Below are positions 54,627-63,008 of a DNA stretch of 64,000 nt, piece by piece (the stretch's first letter is position 1; each line of letters starts with the position of its first letter). Origin of the DNA: CAZLGM01 sp964558875 (GTDB taxonomy: Bacteria; Desulfobacterota; Desulfobulbia; Desulfobulbales; Desulfocapsaceae); NCBI GenBank assembly GCA_964558875.1, contig CAZLGM010000001.1, positions 1 to 64,000 on the forward strand, in the 5' to 3' direction. Made by a program: the position numbers and the translations under genes. The notes below the pieces were generated by a model, which did not search any database, was not told where the DNA came from, and was given only the letters and a program-made list of their open reading frames with translations.

Positions 54627-55144
54627 AACAGATGACCATCCGGTTTATGCTGATTCCTTTGTGCTGTTTGTTTCTGAGTTCATGCGCGGCCAATAAGGAC
54701 AGGTGGCTTCTTATGGGCATTGATCTGAAAACGGAGATGGGCCTCAGACCAAACGCGATTGAGAGTCTCGATAGATGTCTGAAAATCAAAAAAAAGATGT
54801 CGCCTGCAAAATTTACCAAGCTCTTTGGCCGGGAAGCTTCCCTGGTGAAGAAGAACCCGACAACCGCTGACTGGGGTAAACTCGGATGTCTTGGCTTTCA
54901 TTCATCGGCAACCGTTTCCCAGGTCCGCAAGGCGGCCACTCTGCTGCCGACCAAAGGATTACCGGCAGGTGAACAACGGGTTGTAGACCTGTTGCGTGAG
55001 CTGTTGAAAAGAAGGGCGACGGAACTGGCTGATTTAAGGAAGTGTACGGTTCAACAGCAAAAGGAACGAGCCCGTATAAAACAACTGGAAGAGCAGGTTA
55101 AGAAGCTTCAGGAGATTGAGTTGTTGTTGCAAAAGGGCCGCTGA
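54623..55144 (+). CDS. qseG: QseG-like lipoprotein
   Basis: 173 residues. A lipoprotein signal ends LSSC with Cys21 as the lipidation site. The body has a Leu-rich helical segment and a C-terminal coiled coil (about 135-170, ERARIKQLEEQVKKLQEIE). Sequence similarity to enterobacterial QseG is not obvious by eye; position between glrK and glrR, type and length support the name. In the known systems this lipoprotein modulates the kinase from the periplasmic side. Confidence 0.7.
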   Translation: MKQMTIRFMLIPLCCLFLSSCAANKDRWLLMGIDLKTEMGLRPNAIESLDRCLKIKKKMSPAKFTKLFGREASLVKKNPTTADWGKLGCLGFHSSATVSQVRKAATLLPTKGLPAGEQRVVDLLRELLKRRATELADLRKCTVQQQKERARIKQLEEQVKKLQEIELLLQKGR

Positions 55145-55182
55145 ACCCGTCTAGTTCATGGGAGTTCTATGAGAGGATAAAA

Positions 55183-55279
55183 GAGATCGCCGCGGTCGCT
55201 GACGCTCCCTCGCGATGACCAAAGCACTATCAGTCTTTGCGAGCGTAGCGAAGCAGGTAAGCGACAGACTCCGATCTCT
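55183..55279. repeat. Dispersed repeat copy between qseG and glrR
   Basis: It contains gagatcgccgcggtcgct, gctccctcgcgatgac and gaagcaggtaagcgacagac. These are the same sequence blocks as in the 59147-59240 copy, in the opposite orientation. It separates qseG from glrR by 196 nt, an unusual insertion in a three-gene operon. Confidence 0.65.
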
Positions 55280-55340
55280 GTGGTCATTTTGTCATTAACT
55301 AGTTGGAAGAAAATAATCACTTTTTTACAAGTACAGAGTC

Positions 55341-56681
55341 ATGAATAACGGTACCATATTGCTGGTTGACGACCATACCGACCTGCTCAGCCTTTGGAAA
55401 CTCAGATTGGAAGGGGCCGGCTATACTGTGATTACGGCCGAAAGCGGAGAGGAGGCCTTGGCAGCCTTTTCAGCAGCTTCCCCGAATCTGGTGATAACCG
55501 ATTTGCGGATGGACGGTATGGATGGTATGGCGCTTCACGATGCTGTCCGTAAACTGAGCGGCTCGGTGCCGGTGATCATTATCACTGCCCATGGTTCGAT
55601 CCCGGAAGCGGTTGAGGCAACCCGGCGGGGGGTTTTCTCTTTTCTGACAAAGCCAATAGACGGTCAACTTTTTCTTGAAGAAATAGAAAAGGCGCTGGCC
55701 GCTGCCGGTCATATCGCTGGCGGTGAGGATGGTGAAGGCTGGCGGCAGGAGATCATCACAAAATCATCGGCCATGGAGGAGTTGCTGTCAAAGGCTAAAC
55801 TGGTGGCCCAAAGCCTTACCAGTGTGATGATCAGGGGAGAGTCCGGCACCGGCAAAGAGCTGCTGGCAAGGGCGATCCACCGGGCAAGCCCGCGAGCGAA
55901 AAAGAAATTTGTTCCGGTTAACTGCGGTGGTATTCCGGAACCGCTGTTGGAATCGGAGTTGTTCGGACACGCGAAGGGCTCGTTTACCGGAGCGGACCGG
56001 AGTTATCAGGGGCTTTTCAGATCAGCCGATGGTGGCACTTTGTTTCTCGATGAAATTGGAGATATGCCCATGGCACTCCAGGTGAAGATATTGCGGGTCC
56101 TCCAGGACAAACAGGTGCGTCCGGTGGGTGATTCCCGAAGCTTCTCCGTTGATGTGCGTATCATCTCGGCAACCCATCAGGACCTGGAAGAAGGTATACA
56201 GCAAAAGCGTTTCAGAGAAGACCTGTACTATCGCCTTAATGTGGTGTCGCTTGCACTTCCGCCGCTCAGGGAAAGGCGTGAGGATATCCCGCTGCTTGTT
56301 GACCACTGTATCAAACGGCTCAACAAACAGAACAGCAGATCGGTCACCGGTTTTGCTCCCGATGGCATGAATCTCCTGCTTGAGGCCTCCTGGCCAGGCA
56401 ATGTCCGGCAACTGTTTAACGTGGTCGAACAGGCTGTGGCGTTGACCACAACCGACCTGATTCCAGCCTCCCTTCTTTCCCGGTCACTTCGGCAGGAACC
56501 GGTAACCATCCAGACATTTGACGAGGCCAGGCGTGAATTCGAACTTCATTACCTGGTCAGACTTCTGCAGATGACCTCCGGCAACGTCGCCCATGCCGCT
56601 CGAATTGCCGGTAGAAATAGAACGGATCTCTATAAAATACTTAATCGCCACCACATTGTTCCTTCGTTGTTTAAATCCTAA
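55341..56681 (+). CDS. glrR: Sigma-54-dependent response regulator GlrR/QseF-like
   Basis: 446 residues: receiver (D10, D11, phospho-acceptor D54 in VITDLRMDG), AAA+ with Walker A GESGTGKE, sigma-54 loop GSFTGA (a Ser variant of GAFTGA), Walker B GGTLFLDEIGD, and a C-terminal Fis-type HTH (GNVAHAARIAGRNRTDLYKIL). It is the third member of the glrK-qseG-glrR set. In E. coli GlrR activates sigma-54 promoters through TGTC-N10-GACA sites. A perfect site and a near-perfect one lie just downstream of this gene, together with a -24/-12 promoter, so its likely target is the adjacent 56990-57400 segment. Confidence 0.9.
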   Translation: MNNGTILLVDDHTDLLSLWKLRLEGAGYTVITAESGEEALAAFSAASPNLVITDLRMDGMDGMALHDAVRKLSGSVPVIIITAHGSIPEAVEATRRGVFSFLTKPIDGQLFLEEIEKALAAAGHIAGGEDGEGWRQEIITKSSAMEELLSKAKLVAQSLTSVMIRGESGTGKELLARAIHRASPRAKKKFVPVNCGGIPEPLLESELFGHAKGSFTGADRSYQGLFRSADGGTLFLDEIGDMPMALQVKILRVLQDKQVRPVGDSRSFSVDVRIISATHQDLEEGIQQKRFREDLYYRLNVVSLALPPLRERREDIPLLVDHCIKRLNKQNSRSVTGFAPDGMNLLLEASWPGNVRQLFNVVEQAVALTTTDLIPASLLSRSLRQEPVTIQTFDEARREFELHYLVRLLQMTSGNVAHAARIAGRNRTDLYKILNRHHIVPSLFKS

Positions 56682-56756
56682 AGCGGATCAATCTGCCACC
56701 CACCATTTTCCACCATTCTATTTTTACAATCGCTGTTGCTGCATAAAAGATACATT

Positions 56757-56774
56757 TGTCGCTAAATGGAAACA
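56757..56774 (+). promoter_or_regulatory. GlrR-type site, one mismatch
   Basis: TGTC-N10-AACA, one base off the TGTC-N10-GACA GlrR consensus. Its first 13 bp (tgtcgctaaatgg) are the exact inverted complement of the last 13 bp of the second site at 56840-56852. It is about 200 bp upstream of the sigma-54 promoter at 56971. Confidence 0.55.
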
Positions 56775-56834
56775 GATTGTCAGCAGCTTTCAACCGATTA
56801 CAACTAAAATGGTTGAAATGGGTGGGGTTTCGTC

Positions 56835-56852
56835 TGTCGCCATTTAGCGACA
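56835..56852 (+). promoter_or_regulatory. GlrR-type site, perfect TGTC-N10-GACA
   Basis: TGTCGCCATTTAGCGACA matches the published GlrR consensus exactly. It lies about 120 bp upstream of the sigma-54 -24 box, the usual enhancer distance, and about 150 bp after the glrR stop codon. Confidence 0.7.
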
Positions 56853-56970
56853 ATCATTTTTCTGTTTGAATACCAGATGGTTACCTGGTTGGGCATGGCA
56901 ACAAAACGGAAATACTACTCATCTGCAGACAGGTTTTATGAATTAAGAGCAGTAATTTTCGCGTTCATTC

Positions 56971-56986
56971 TGGCACCGTTTGTGCA
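56971..56986 (+). promoter_or_regulatory. Sigma-54 promoter downstream of glrR
   Basis: TGGCACCGTTTGTGCA: a perfect TGGCAC -24 box, then N5, then GTGC (consensus TTGC), with the GG-N10-GC spacing exact. Transcription would start near 56997 and run into a stretch without a recognised gene. The 56682-57209 region is otherwise free of supported genes. Confidence 0.65.
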
Positions 56987-57209
56987 TTTTGTAAAGCATC
57001 AGAATCCTGTGCCGGTTCATCATCCAACGTCCAGGTATCCTCTCGCGTATCGTTTATTTCCTCGGCGTGACTGCATGATGAGTCAGCAATTCTCAACAGA
57101 TACACACATAATCTCTCCACATCTCTCTTCCTCGTGATGGGTGGTTGGGCCGGTCAGGAAACTGATGTCTCCCAGGTGTTCCAATCGAAACAATCGTGCA
57201 GGTGGGATA

Positions 57210-57398
57210 ATGAGAAACATATTCGCACAACAATCCAGCCGACTGGCAGAGAGACTGCTTTTGTTTTTTTACCGAATTTTTCCAGTGCTTTTCTGTTTTT
57301 TCTGCGTCACTTTCTTTCTCTTCTTATCCATCTCAATCATCGAAATCTATTCCATCAGACGAATGGTCACCATCGGAATGGAAGTGTCACTTTTTTAA
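57210..57398 (+). CDS. Possible small membrane protein downstream of the GlrR-type promoter
   Basis: A 62-codon frame from ATG 57210 with AGGTGGG just upstream. The product has a basic, amphipathic N-terminus (SSRLAERLLLFFYR) and one long hydrophobic helix (about residues 20-42), the look of a small single-pass membrane protein. Another frame of 89 codons overlaps it from 57137, so coding is not certain. The transcript could instead act as a small RNA. The only positional support is the sigma-54 promoter about 240 nt upstream. Confidence 0.35.
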   Translation: MRNIFAQQSSRLAERLLLFFYRIFPVLFCFFCVTFFLFLSISIIEIYSIRRMVTIGMEVSLF

Positions 57399-57421
57399 CT
57401 TGAGTTGATGAGAATTTCAGG

Positions 57422-58267
57422 TTAAGAGGGCCAGCTTGAAGTGATTGTCAGTTCCGAATCGAGTTTGCAGGCTCGCATGAACGGATCGTGGTAAAAGAGG
57501 AACCAGCAGTCTTTGGCTCCATATTCCTTGAAGAATTGCTCTTTTCGATCAATGACGTCTAACGGGAAGTTATCATAGGCCATCACCCAGAGCGGGTTGA
57601 CCTGAGCATGGGTAGGAAACAGGTCGCCGAGATGGACCGCGTATTCCAAACCGCTATTCATCTCGACAATCTGATGGCCCCTGGTATGGCCACCGCTGTA
57701 CCGGACCCGTATCCCCTCGCAGATGAGTTGGTCACCATTCACCAGTTCAATGCGACCGTTTTTTTTCAGTTTGTGAAAATTGTGCGGAAAATAGGTGGAC
57801 TGAGCTCGCCTGCAAGGGTTTTCAACATCTTCCCATTCCTTTTCCTGAATGATATGGATGGCTTTGGGCCAGGTAAGCTCTTCATCACCTCTCTCGTTTA
57901 TCATCACTACTCCACCACCATGATCAAAATCGCAATGGGTAAGGATGACATAATTGATATCGTTACGCGACAGTCCGAGCTTTTCAAGTTGGGCCGGAAT
58001 GTTCCATGGCGGTGAGACCTGAAAAATAGATCGCTGCTTTTCGGTCAGTTTATTGCCAAGTCCACTGTCGATAACGATATTTGCCTGGGGAGTACGGACC
58101 AGGATCGGATCATTGCGCAGCGAAATTAAATTATCGTTGTCGGCTGGATATTGCTTCTGCCAGAGGACTTTGGGAACCGGACCGAACATGGTACCGCCAT
58201 CCAGACGAAAATTACCTCCGGGAAGCCAACTGATTTCGATATCACCGATGGTCAGTAATTCCGTCAT
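57422..58267 (-). CDS. MBL-fold metallo-hydrolase
   Basis: 281 residues, cytosolic. The metal motif HCDFDH is at H111, D113, D115 and H116, with further ligands in SGGHTRGHQ and in HLGDLFP. These are the standard five motifs of a beta-lactamase-fold hydrolase. By length and by the ISWLPGG and IVIDSGLG segments it resembles lactonase-like or general esterase members; the substrate is unknown. It lies 6 nt after the aldo/keto reductase gene, so the two form an operon. Confidence 0.9.
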   Translation of the reverse strand: MTELLTIGDIEISWLPGGNFRLDGGTMFGPVPKVLWQKQYPADNDNLISLRNDPILVRTPQANIVIDSGLGNKLTEKQRSIFQVSPPWNIPAQLEKLGLSRNDINYVILTHCDFDHGGGVVMINERGDEELTWPKAIHIIQEKEWEDVENPCRRAQSTYFPHNFHKLKKNGRIELVNGDQLICEGIRVRYSGGHTRGHQIVEMNSGLEYAVHLGDLFPTHAQVNPLWVMAYDNFPLDVIDRKEQFFKEYGAKDCWFLFYHDPFMRACKLDSELTITSSWPS

Positions 58268-58273
58268 GACGAG

Positions 58274-59116
58274 CTAACGGGTGCCTCTATAAAATGCAAG
58301 CCTGGAAGCGTAAGGTTGAAGGCGGGACATGATTTGGGCTCGTTCTTTCAAGGTCAGGGGCACCATTGTCTCAGTGGCATCAACCATTGTCTTAACCTCA
58401 TCGGGATTCGAACAGCCGATGATGGGCAGGGTGATGTCAATGGAATTGGCATAGCGGATCAGAAGGTCTGCAGTGATGCCGAGTTTAGGAAGAATATAAT
58501 GGGAGCCACCGACTACTTTCATGCCGACCACACCAATATTCTTTTCTTTAGCAGCGTTCAACGTCGAGGTCAGAAAACCGCCAATGATTTCTTCGATGGG
58601 ATTTACAGGCAACAGGACTGAATCAACCGGCCATTCCTGTACCGCCCTGGTCAGAACTTCCGGGTCATGGTGGCCGGTTACCCCAATAAATCGGACAGTT
58701 CCTTTTTCTCTGGCTTCCACAAAGGCCTCCAAAGCGCCTCCAGGTCTGGATATGGCTTCAATGTCCGCCATGGTTCTCACATCGTGGATCTGCCAGAGGT
58801 CGAGATAATCGGTCTGCAGCCGTTTCAGACTGCCTTCCAGATCCGCCAGCGCGCCGTCCCGATCACGGGAAGCGGATTTAGAGGTCTGAAAAATCGATTT
58901 TCGCACATCCGGATTCTCACCCCAGATAGAGCCGAGATAGATCTCGCTGTCCGAGTAGACCCTGGCTGAATCAAAATAGGTGACACCCATCTCAATAGCC
59001 TGCCTGATGACAGTCTGAGCTTCATCAAGCCGTCCATATGTCCGTAGAACACCTTCTCCACCCAGCCCAACCGCTGAGACACTCCTGCCTGTGGTGCCGA
59101 AAGGAACCTGTTTCAT
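58274..59116 (-). CDS. Aldo/keto reductase
   Basis: 280 residues, a TIM-barrel NAD(P)H-dependent oxidoreductase. The catalytic tetrad is D49 (YFDSARVY), Y54, K80 (FQTSKS) and H111 (LWQIHDV). It resembles the short AKR proteins of anaerobes that lack the C-terminal ferredoxin domain. It is followed after 6 nt by the MBL hydrolase. The substrate is not evident. Confidence 0.92.
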   Translation of the reverse strand: MKQVPFGTTGRSVSAVGLGGEGVLRTYGRLDEAQTVIRQAIEMGVTYFDSARVYSDSEIYLGSIWGENPDVRKSIFQTSKSASRDRDGALADLEGSLKRLQTDYLDLWQIHDVRTMADIEAISRPGGALEAFVEAREKGTVRFIGVTGHHDPEVLTRAVQEWPVDSVLLPVNPIEEIIGGFLTSTLNAAKEKNIGVVGMKVVGGSHYILPKLGITADLLIRYANSIDITLPIIGCSNPDEVKTMVDATETMVPLTLKERAQIMSRLQPYASRLAFYRGTR

Positions 59117-59146
59117 GGTATCACCCCCATCCTAACCCTGTAAGAA

Positions 59147-59240
59147 ATCGGAGTCTGTCGCTTACCTGCTTCACTTCGTTCGCAACGACAGGATGAACAT
59201 ATGTCGTCGCGAGGGAGCATAGCGACCGTGGCGATCTCGA
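59147..59240. repeat. Dispersed repeat, left copy flanking the GIY-YIG gene
   Basis: Holds the segments ggagtctgtcgcttacc, cgcaacgac, gaacatatgtcgtcgcgag and gaccgtggcgatct. About 55 bp at its right end is nearly identical to the 59575-59632 copy in the same orientation, differing at only a few positions. It ends 1-2 nt before the stop codon of the GIY-YIG gene. Confidence 0.8.
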
Positions 59241-59241
59241 C

Positions 59242-59529
59242 TTACAAATCCCCACTCAAGTCATTCCACTCCGGGTTAATTTCATTGATCAGTATCTCTT
59301 TCTTCTTCCTTGATCCAGCTTTGATCTGTTTTTCTCTGGTGATTGCCCCGATGATCTCATCATGACATTCGTAATAAACAAGTTTGTGACAATTGTACTT
59401 CTTTGTAAAGCCAGGAACCAGATTGTTTTTATGCTGATAAACTCTTTTTTTGAGATCGCTGGTTACTCCTGTATACAAAACGGTATTATGTCGATTGGTC
59501 ATGATATAGACATAGCCGGCCTTTGGCAT
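59242..59529 (-). CDS. GIY-YIG nuclease-family protein
   Basis: 95 residues, the usual size of stand-alone GIY-YIG proteins (YhbQ/UPF0213-like). The signature appears as GYVYIMTN and LYTGVTSDLKKRVYQHK (with the catalytic Arg in this helix), and a C-terminal Glu in ITREKQIK completes the site. The protein ends INEINPEWNDLSGDL. No ribosome site stands out at 59529. Direct copies of a dispersed repeat flank it on both sides, so the gene plus repeats may be a mobile or selfish unit. Confidence 0.85.
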   Translation of the reverse strand: MPKAGYVYIMTNRHNTVLYTGVTSDLKKRVYQHKNNLVPGFTKKYNCHKLVYYECHDEIIGAITREKQIKAGSRKKKEILINEINPEWNDLSGDL

Positions 59530-59555
59530 AAAGTTTTATATTGTGGTGATTAAAT

Positions 59556-59633
59556 GAGATTGCTTCGCTTCGCTCGCAACGACCAGATGAACATATGTCG
59601 TCGCGAGGGAGCGTAGTGACCGTGGCGATCTTA
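59556..59633. repeat. Dispersed repeat, right copy flanking the GIY-YIG gene
   Basis: Holds gagattgcttcgcttcgctc, cgcaacgac, gaacatatgtcgtcgcgag and gaccgtggcgatct. It is in direct orientation with the left copy. It ends 33 nt before the sucD stop codon. Confidence 0.8.
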
Positions 59634-59666
59634 ACAGTATACGGATAGCGATTTGCGGCGCTCAAT

Positions 59667-60536
59667 CTAAAAAACAGATTTGCAAAGCTCACCAAGCCGG
59701 CCAAGATTCTCACACACATGAATACCGCTGTCCCGCATGGCCTTGATTTTGGCGTCCGCCGTTCCCTGTCCGCCGCTGACAATCGCGCCGGCATGACCCA
59801 TTCGTCTGCCCGGAGGAGCGGTAAGGCCGGCAATGAAGCCGACAACCGGCTTGGACATGTTGCTGCTGATCCATTGGGCGGCTTCCTCTTCGGCATTTCC
59901 ACCAATTTCGCCGACTATTACCAGGCCCTTGGTTTCATCATCTTTATTAAACAGTTCCAGGCAATCGATGAAACTTGTGCCGTTAATGGGATCGCCCCCA
60001 ATACCCAGGCAGGTTGTCTGACCCAGTCCCTGAAGGGTCAATTGATGGACAACTTCATAGGTGAGGGTTCCCGAGCGGGAGACGACGCCCACCGGTCCAC
60101 CCTCCATGTGGATATGGCCGGGCATGATGCCGATCTTGCACTGTCCGGGTGTGATAATACCGGGACAGTTCGGTCCGGTAAGCCGGGTTGGTTTGTCTTT
60201 GAGATAATTCTTGACCCTGACCATATCGAGTACCGGTATACCTTCGGTTATGCAAACGATCAGCTCAATTCCTGCATCGGTCGCTTCCAGAATGGCATCA
60301 GCGGCAAAGGGAGGGGGGACGAATATCATGGAGCTGTTGGCGCCGCTTTTTTCCCTGGCCTCTTTGACACTGTTATATACCGGGACACCATCACACTGGG
60401 TGCCTCCTTTGCCCGGAGTGACACCGGCAACGATGTTTGTTCCATATTCCATGCAAAGAGCTGAGTGGAATCGTCCCTCTTTGCCTGTAATGCCCTGGAC
60501 TAAAAGCCGTGTGTCGCTGCTGATGAGAATAGCCAT
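59667..60536 (-). CDS. sucD: Succinyl-CoA ligase (ADP-forming), alpha subunit
   Basis: 289 residues, normal length. CoA-binding Rossmann part with GITGKEGRFH and the GKGG loop; ligase part with the phospho-histidine in RRMGHAGAI and the PNCPGIITPGQ motif. It joins SucC to interconvert succinate and succinyl-CoA with phosphorylation of ADP. Its start is 2 nt after the glpQ stop, so it is coupled to the phosphodiesterase rather than directly to sucC. Stop codon TAG. Confidence 0.96.
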   Translation of the reverse strand: MAILISSDTRLLVQGITGKEGRFHSALCMEYGTNIVAGVTPGKGGTQCDGVPVYNSVKEAREKSGANSSMIFVPPPFAADAILEATDAGIELIVCITEGIPVLDMVRVKNYLKDKPTRLTGPNCPGIITPGQCKIGIMPGHIHMEGGPVGVVSRSGTLTYEVVHQLTLQGLGQTTCLGIGGDPINGTSFIDCLELFNKDDETKGLVIVGEIGGNAEEEAAQWISSNMSKPVVGFIAGLTAPPGRRMGHAGAIVSGGQGTADAKIKAMRDSGIHVCENLGRLGELCKSVF

Positions 60537-60538
60537 AA

Positions 60539-61759
60539 TTACTCGATGGAAGGTGGAGGTGTTGTGGTTTCGTCGTCTGAATCGGATTCTGGAGACTGGC
60601 GATTATTCAACGGGCCAAACGGGCCGTCGACGACGACGGGTTGTTCACTGGTCATTGTATTTTGGGTTTCGTTTTGTTGATTGCCGGTCTCTACCCGGGT
60701 TTTAAGATAGTCGACCGCCTCACCGCAGTGGTCGGTGAAAATACCGTCAACGCCTATTGTGAACAGAAAAAGTTCGATCAGTTCAGAGAAGTTGGCAACA
60801 CTCTGAGGAAAATCGACCGGGTCATTCCTGAGAGTGTAGATATGAACAGCCAAACCGATCTTTTTGGTTTTTTTGATAAAGTCAGGTCGTATCTCTACAC
60901 CCGTTTCATCGATCAGCATCGATTGGTTCAGGCCGATGCCGTCAACAATAAGGGAGAGGGCGCGCAGGCCGAATCCGGAAAACATCCAGTCATAATTATA
61001 TGGTATCTGTCGGCCTCCCTGCTCGACCATGGTCTCTTCCCCATTATTTGCGTCAATCAATTGAATCAGCTTGAGATCCATTCCCATCATGGGAAAGAGA
61101 TCGTCACGAATTCGTTTGAGCTCGTCATGATCGAAGCACTGGAGGAAGAGGTTGTCCTGTTTTTGAGTGTAACCAAAGCGGTGCAGGATTTTCAGTACGG
61201 CCATGGTTATATCTTTTCCATGGTTTTTATGGAACCATACCTTTTTAATTTCCGGATAGATGCCGATAGTTTTTTTCAGCGTCTTTTCCAGGCCCCTGAT
61301 AACGACCAGTTGTTCCTCAAATGTTGGAATGGTCAGCCCGGGATTGCCGAGATTGATGGGAAATCGAGTAGATCCTTCGGTTGAATCTTCATCGGTTGCC
61401 CAGGTTTGCGTCTCCTTCAGAGTCAACTGTTTAATCTCATCAAGGGTGAAGTCGATAACATAGAATCGGTCGTCTTCACGCTGACGGTCTGGGAACTTGT
61501 CAGCCACATCTGTCAGCCGGTCAAGGTACAGGTCATGGTAGACAATCAACCTGTCGTCTTTGGTGAGGACCAGGTCCTGCTCGATATAATCGGCGTCCAT
61601 CCCAATGGCCAGAACGGTTGAAGGCAGATTATGTTCCATCAGATAGCCTGAAGCGCCGCGGTGGGCGATGATAACCTTATCGTCTGCCATACAGGGAACC
61701 TGGATCTGAAAAAAGACTATCAGAAGAGTGCAAATAAGATAACGGGATTGAAGAACCAT
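60539..61759 (-). CDS. glpQ: Glycerophosphodiester phosphodiesterase
   Basis: 406 residues. A signal peptide (about 1-25) sends it to the periplasm. GDPD motifs: H33-R34 in HRGASG, E60 and D62 in YIEQDL, H75 in VYHD, and a later GVDGIFTDH. It hydrolyses glycerophosphodiesters to sn-glycerol 3-phosphate plus alcohol. About 50 extra C-terminal residues are polar, Pro/Ser/Asp-rich and unlike the domain. The gene is wedged between sucC (10 nt) and sucD (2 nt). The GDPD assignment is firm; the symbol follows the periplasmic type and is less certain. Confidence 0.88.
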   Translation of the reverse strand: MVLQSRYLICTLLIVFFQIQVPCMADDKVIIAHRGASGYLMEHNLPSTVLAIGMDADYIEQDLVLTKDDRLIVYHDLYLDRLTDVADKFPDRQREDDRFYVIDFTLDEIKQLTLKETQTWATDEDSTEGSTRFPINLGNPGLTIPTFEEQLVVIRGLEKTLKKTIGIYPEIKKVWFHKNHGKDITMAVLKILHRFGYTQKQDNLFLQCFDHDELKRIRDDLFPMMGMDLKLIQLIDANNGEETMVEQGGRQIPYNYDWMFSGFGLRALSLIVDGIGLNQSMLIDETGVEIRPDFIKKTKKIGLAVHIYTLRNDPVDFPQSVANFSELIELFLFTIGVDGIFTDHCGEAVDYLKTRVETGNQQNETQNTMTSEQPVVVDGPFGPLNNRQSPESDSDDETTTPPPSIE

Positions 61760-61769
61760 CAGGGTTTCC

Positions 61770-62927
61770 TCAATTTGCTACCCTGGCCACTTTTTCCGCA
61801 GCGTCCCGGAGGTCTACTGCGTTAATCAGTTCAAGCCCGGAGTCGGCCAGGATTTTACGTCCCTCTTCCACGTTGGTGCCCTCCATCCGCACAACAACCG
61901 GTACGTTAATGCCAAGATTGGAGGCGGCCTGTACAATGCCCTGGGCCAGAATGTCACACCGAAAGATACCCCCGAAAATATTAATGAAGACAGCTTTTAC
62001 ATCTGCGTCGGCCAGGATAATCTTAAACCCCTTTTCCACCATCTCGGCATCGGCTGAGCCGCCGACATCAAGGAAGTTGGCGGGTGAGGCTCCTGCCTGC
62101 TTGATGATATCCATGGTGGCCATGGCCAGACCGGCGCCGTTGACCATGTTGCCGACATTGCCGTCTAAATTGATATAGTTCAGGTTATACTTGGCAGCTT
62201 CCAGCTCTGCCGGATCTTCCTCATCCGGATCATGCATCTCACCGATATCCGGATGGCGGAACAGACTGTTGGAATCGATATCGATCTTGGCATCCAGTGC
62301 GTAGATCCTGTTATCTTCCGTGATGACCAGTGGATTGATTTCCAGCATGGAACAGTCATACTCGACAAACAGCTTATAGAGCTGCCGGACAATGCGGCTG
62401 AATTCTTTCATCAGCCCACTGTCCAGCTCAAGTCCGAAACAGAGTTCCCGCAGATGGTACGACTGGATAGAGAGAAGCGGATGGATGGGTAGAGTAATAA
62501 TGCGATCCGGGGTCTGGGCAGCCACTTCCTCGATATCCATGCCGCCTTCCCGGCTGCTGATGATGGAAATTGCGGCTTGAGACCGATCGATAATGAATGA
62601 GAGATACATCTCATCCCTGATCGATAAGCCCTGTTCCACCAATACTTTTTTCACCGTCCGGCCGCCGGGACCGGTCTGCTTGGTGACAAGGTTCATACCG
62701 ACAATGGATTCCGCCGCCTCCCGGACATCGTCTTCGGACCGGGCAAGTTTAACTCCGCCGCCTTTGCCACGGCCGCCGGCATGGATCTGTGCTTTAACGA
62801 CCACAGGCAGCAGAAGTTCTTTTGCCGCAGCGGCAACCTGGCCTGTAGTATAGCAGAGCCGCCCTTCCGGAACAGGGATTTCATATCGGCGGAACAGGTC
62901 CTTGGCCTGATATTCGTGAATTTTCAT
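61770..62927 (-). CDS. sucC: Succinyl-CoA ligase (ADP-forming), beta subunit
   Basis: 385 residues, normal length. The ATP-grasp N-terminus MKIHEYQAKDLFRRY, the nucleotide loop AQIHAGGRGKGGGVKLA, the metal site region LEINPLVITED and the C-terminal CoA-ligase part with NFLDVGGSA and FINIFGGIFRCD are all present. Same strand as prpE (81-nt gap upstream) and glpQ-sucD downstream. With a propionyl-CoA synthetase next to it, a role in the methylmalonyl-CoA route or the TCA cycle is likely. Confidence 0.96.
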   Translation of the reverse strand: MKIHEYQAKDLFRRYEIPVPEGRLCYTTGQVAAAAKELLLPVVVKAQIHAGGRGKGGGVKLARSEDDVREAAESIVGMNLVTKQTGPGGRTVKKVLVEQGLSIRDEMYLSFIIDRSQAAISIISSREGGMDIEEVAAQTPDRIITLPIHPLLSIQSYHLRELCFGLELDSGLMKEFSRIVRQLYKLFVEYDCSMLEINPLVITEDNRIYALDAKIDIDSNSLFRHPDIGEMHDPDEEDPAELEAAKYNLNYINLDGNVGNMVNGAGLAMATMDIIKQAGASPANFLDVGGSADAEMVEKGFKIILADADVKAVFINIFGGIFRCDILAQGIVQAASNLGINVPVVVRMEGTNVEEGRKILADSGLELINAVDLRDAAEKVARVAN

Positions 62928-63008
62928 CGTTGTCGCCTGGTGTCAGAAAACTGGTTGGTTGCGGCGGAGCTGGATGTACTCCGCCGCAATTTCAAGTAAA
63001 ATAATGGA

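Noticed and set aside
56877..57137. Plus-strand frame of 86 codons starting before the sigma-54 promoter
   Set aside because: It begins upstream of the predicted transcript start, has no ribosome site, and the product is low-complexity with no domain-like pattern.
59718..60464. A 248-codon plus-strand frame opposite sucD
   Set aside because: It lies entirely within a full-length, motif-complete sucD and has no domain of its own.
60641..61384. A 247-codon plus-strand frame opposite glpQ
   Set aside because: It overlaps the motif-complete phosphodiesterase gene and looks like a shadow frame.
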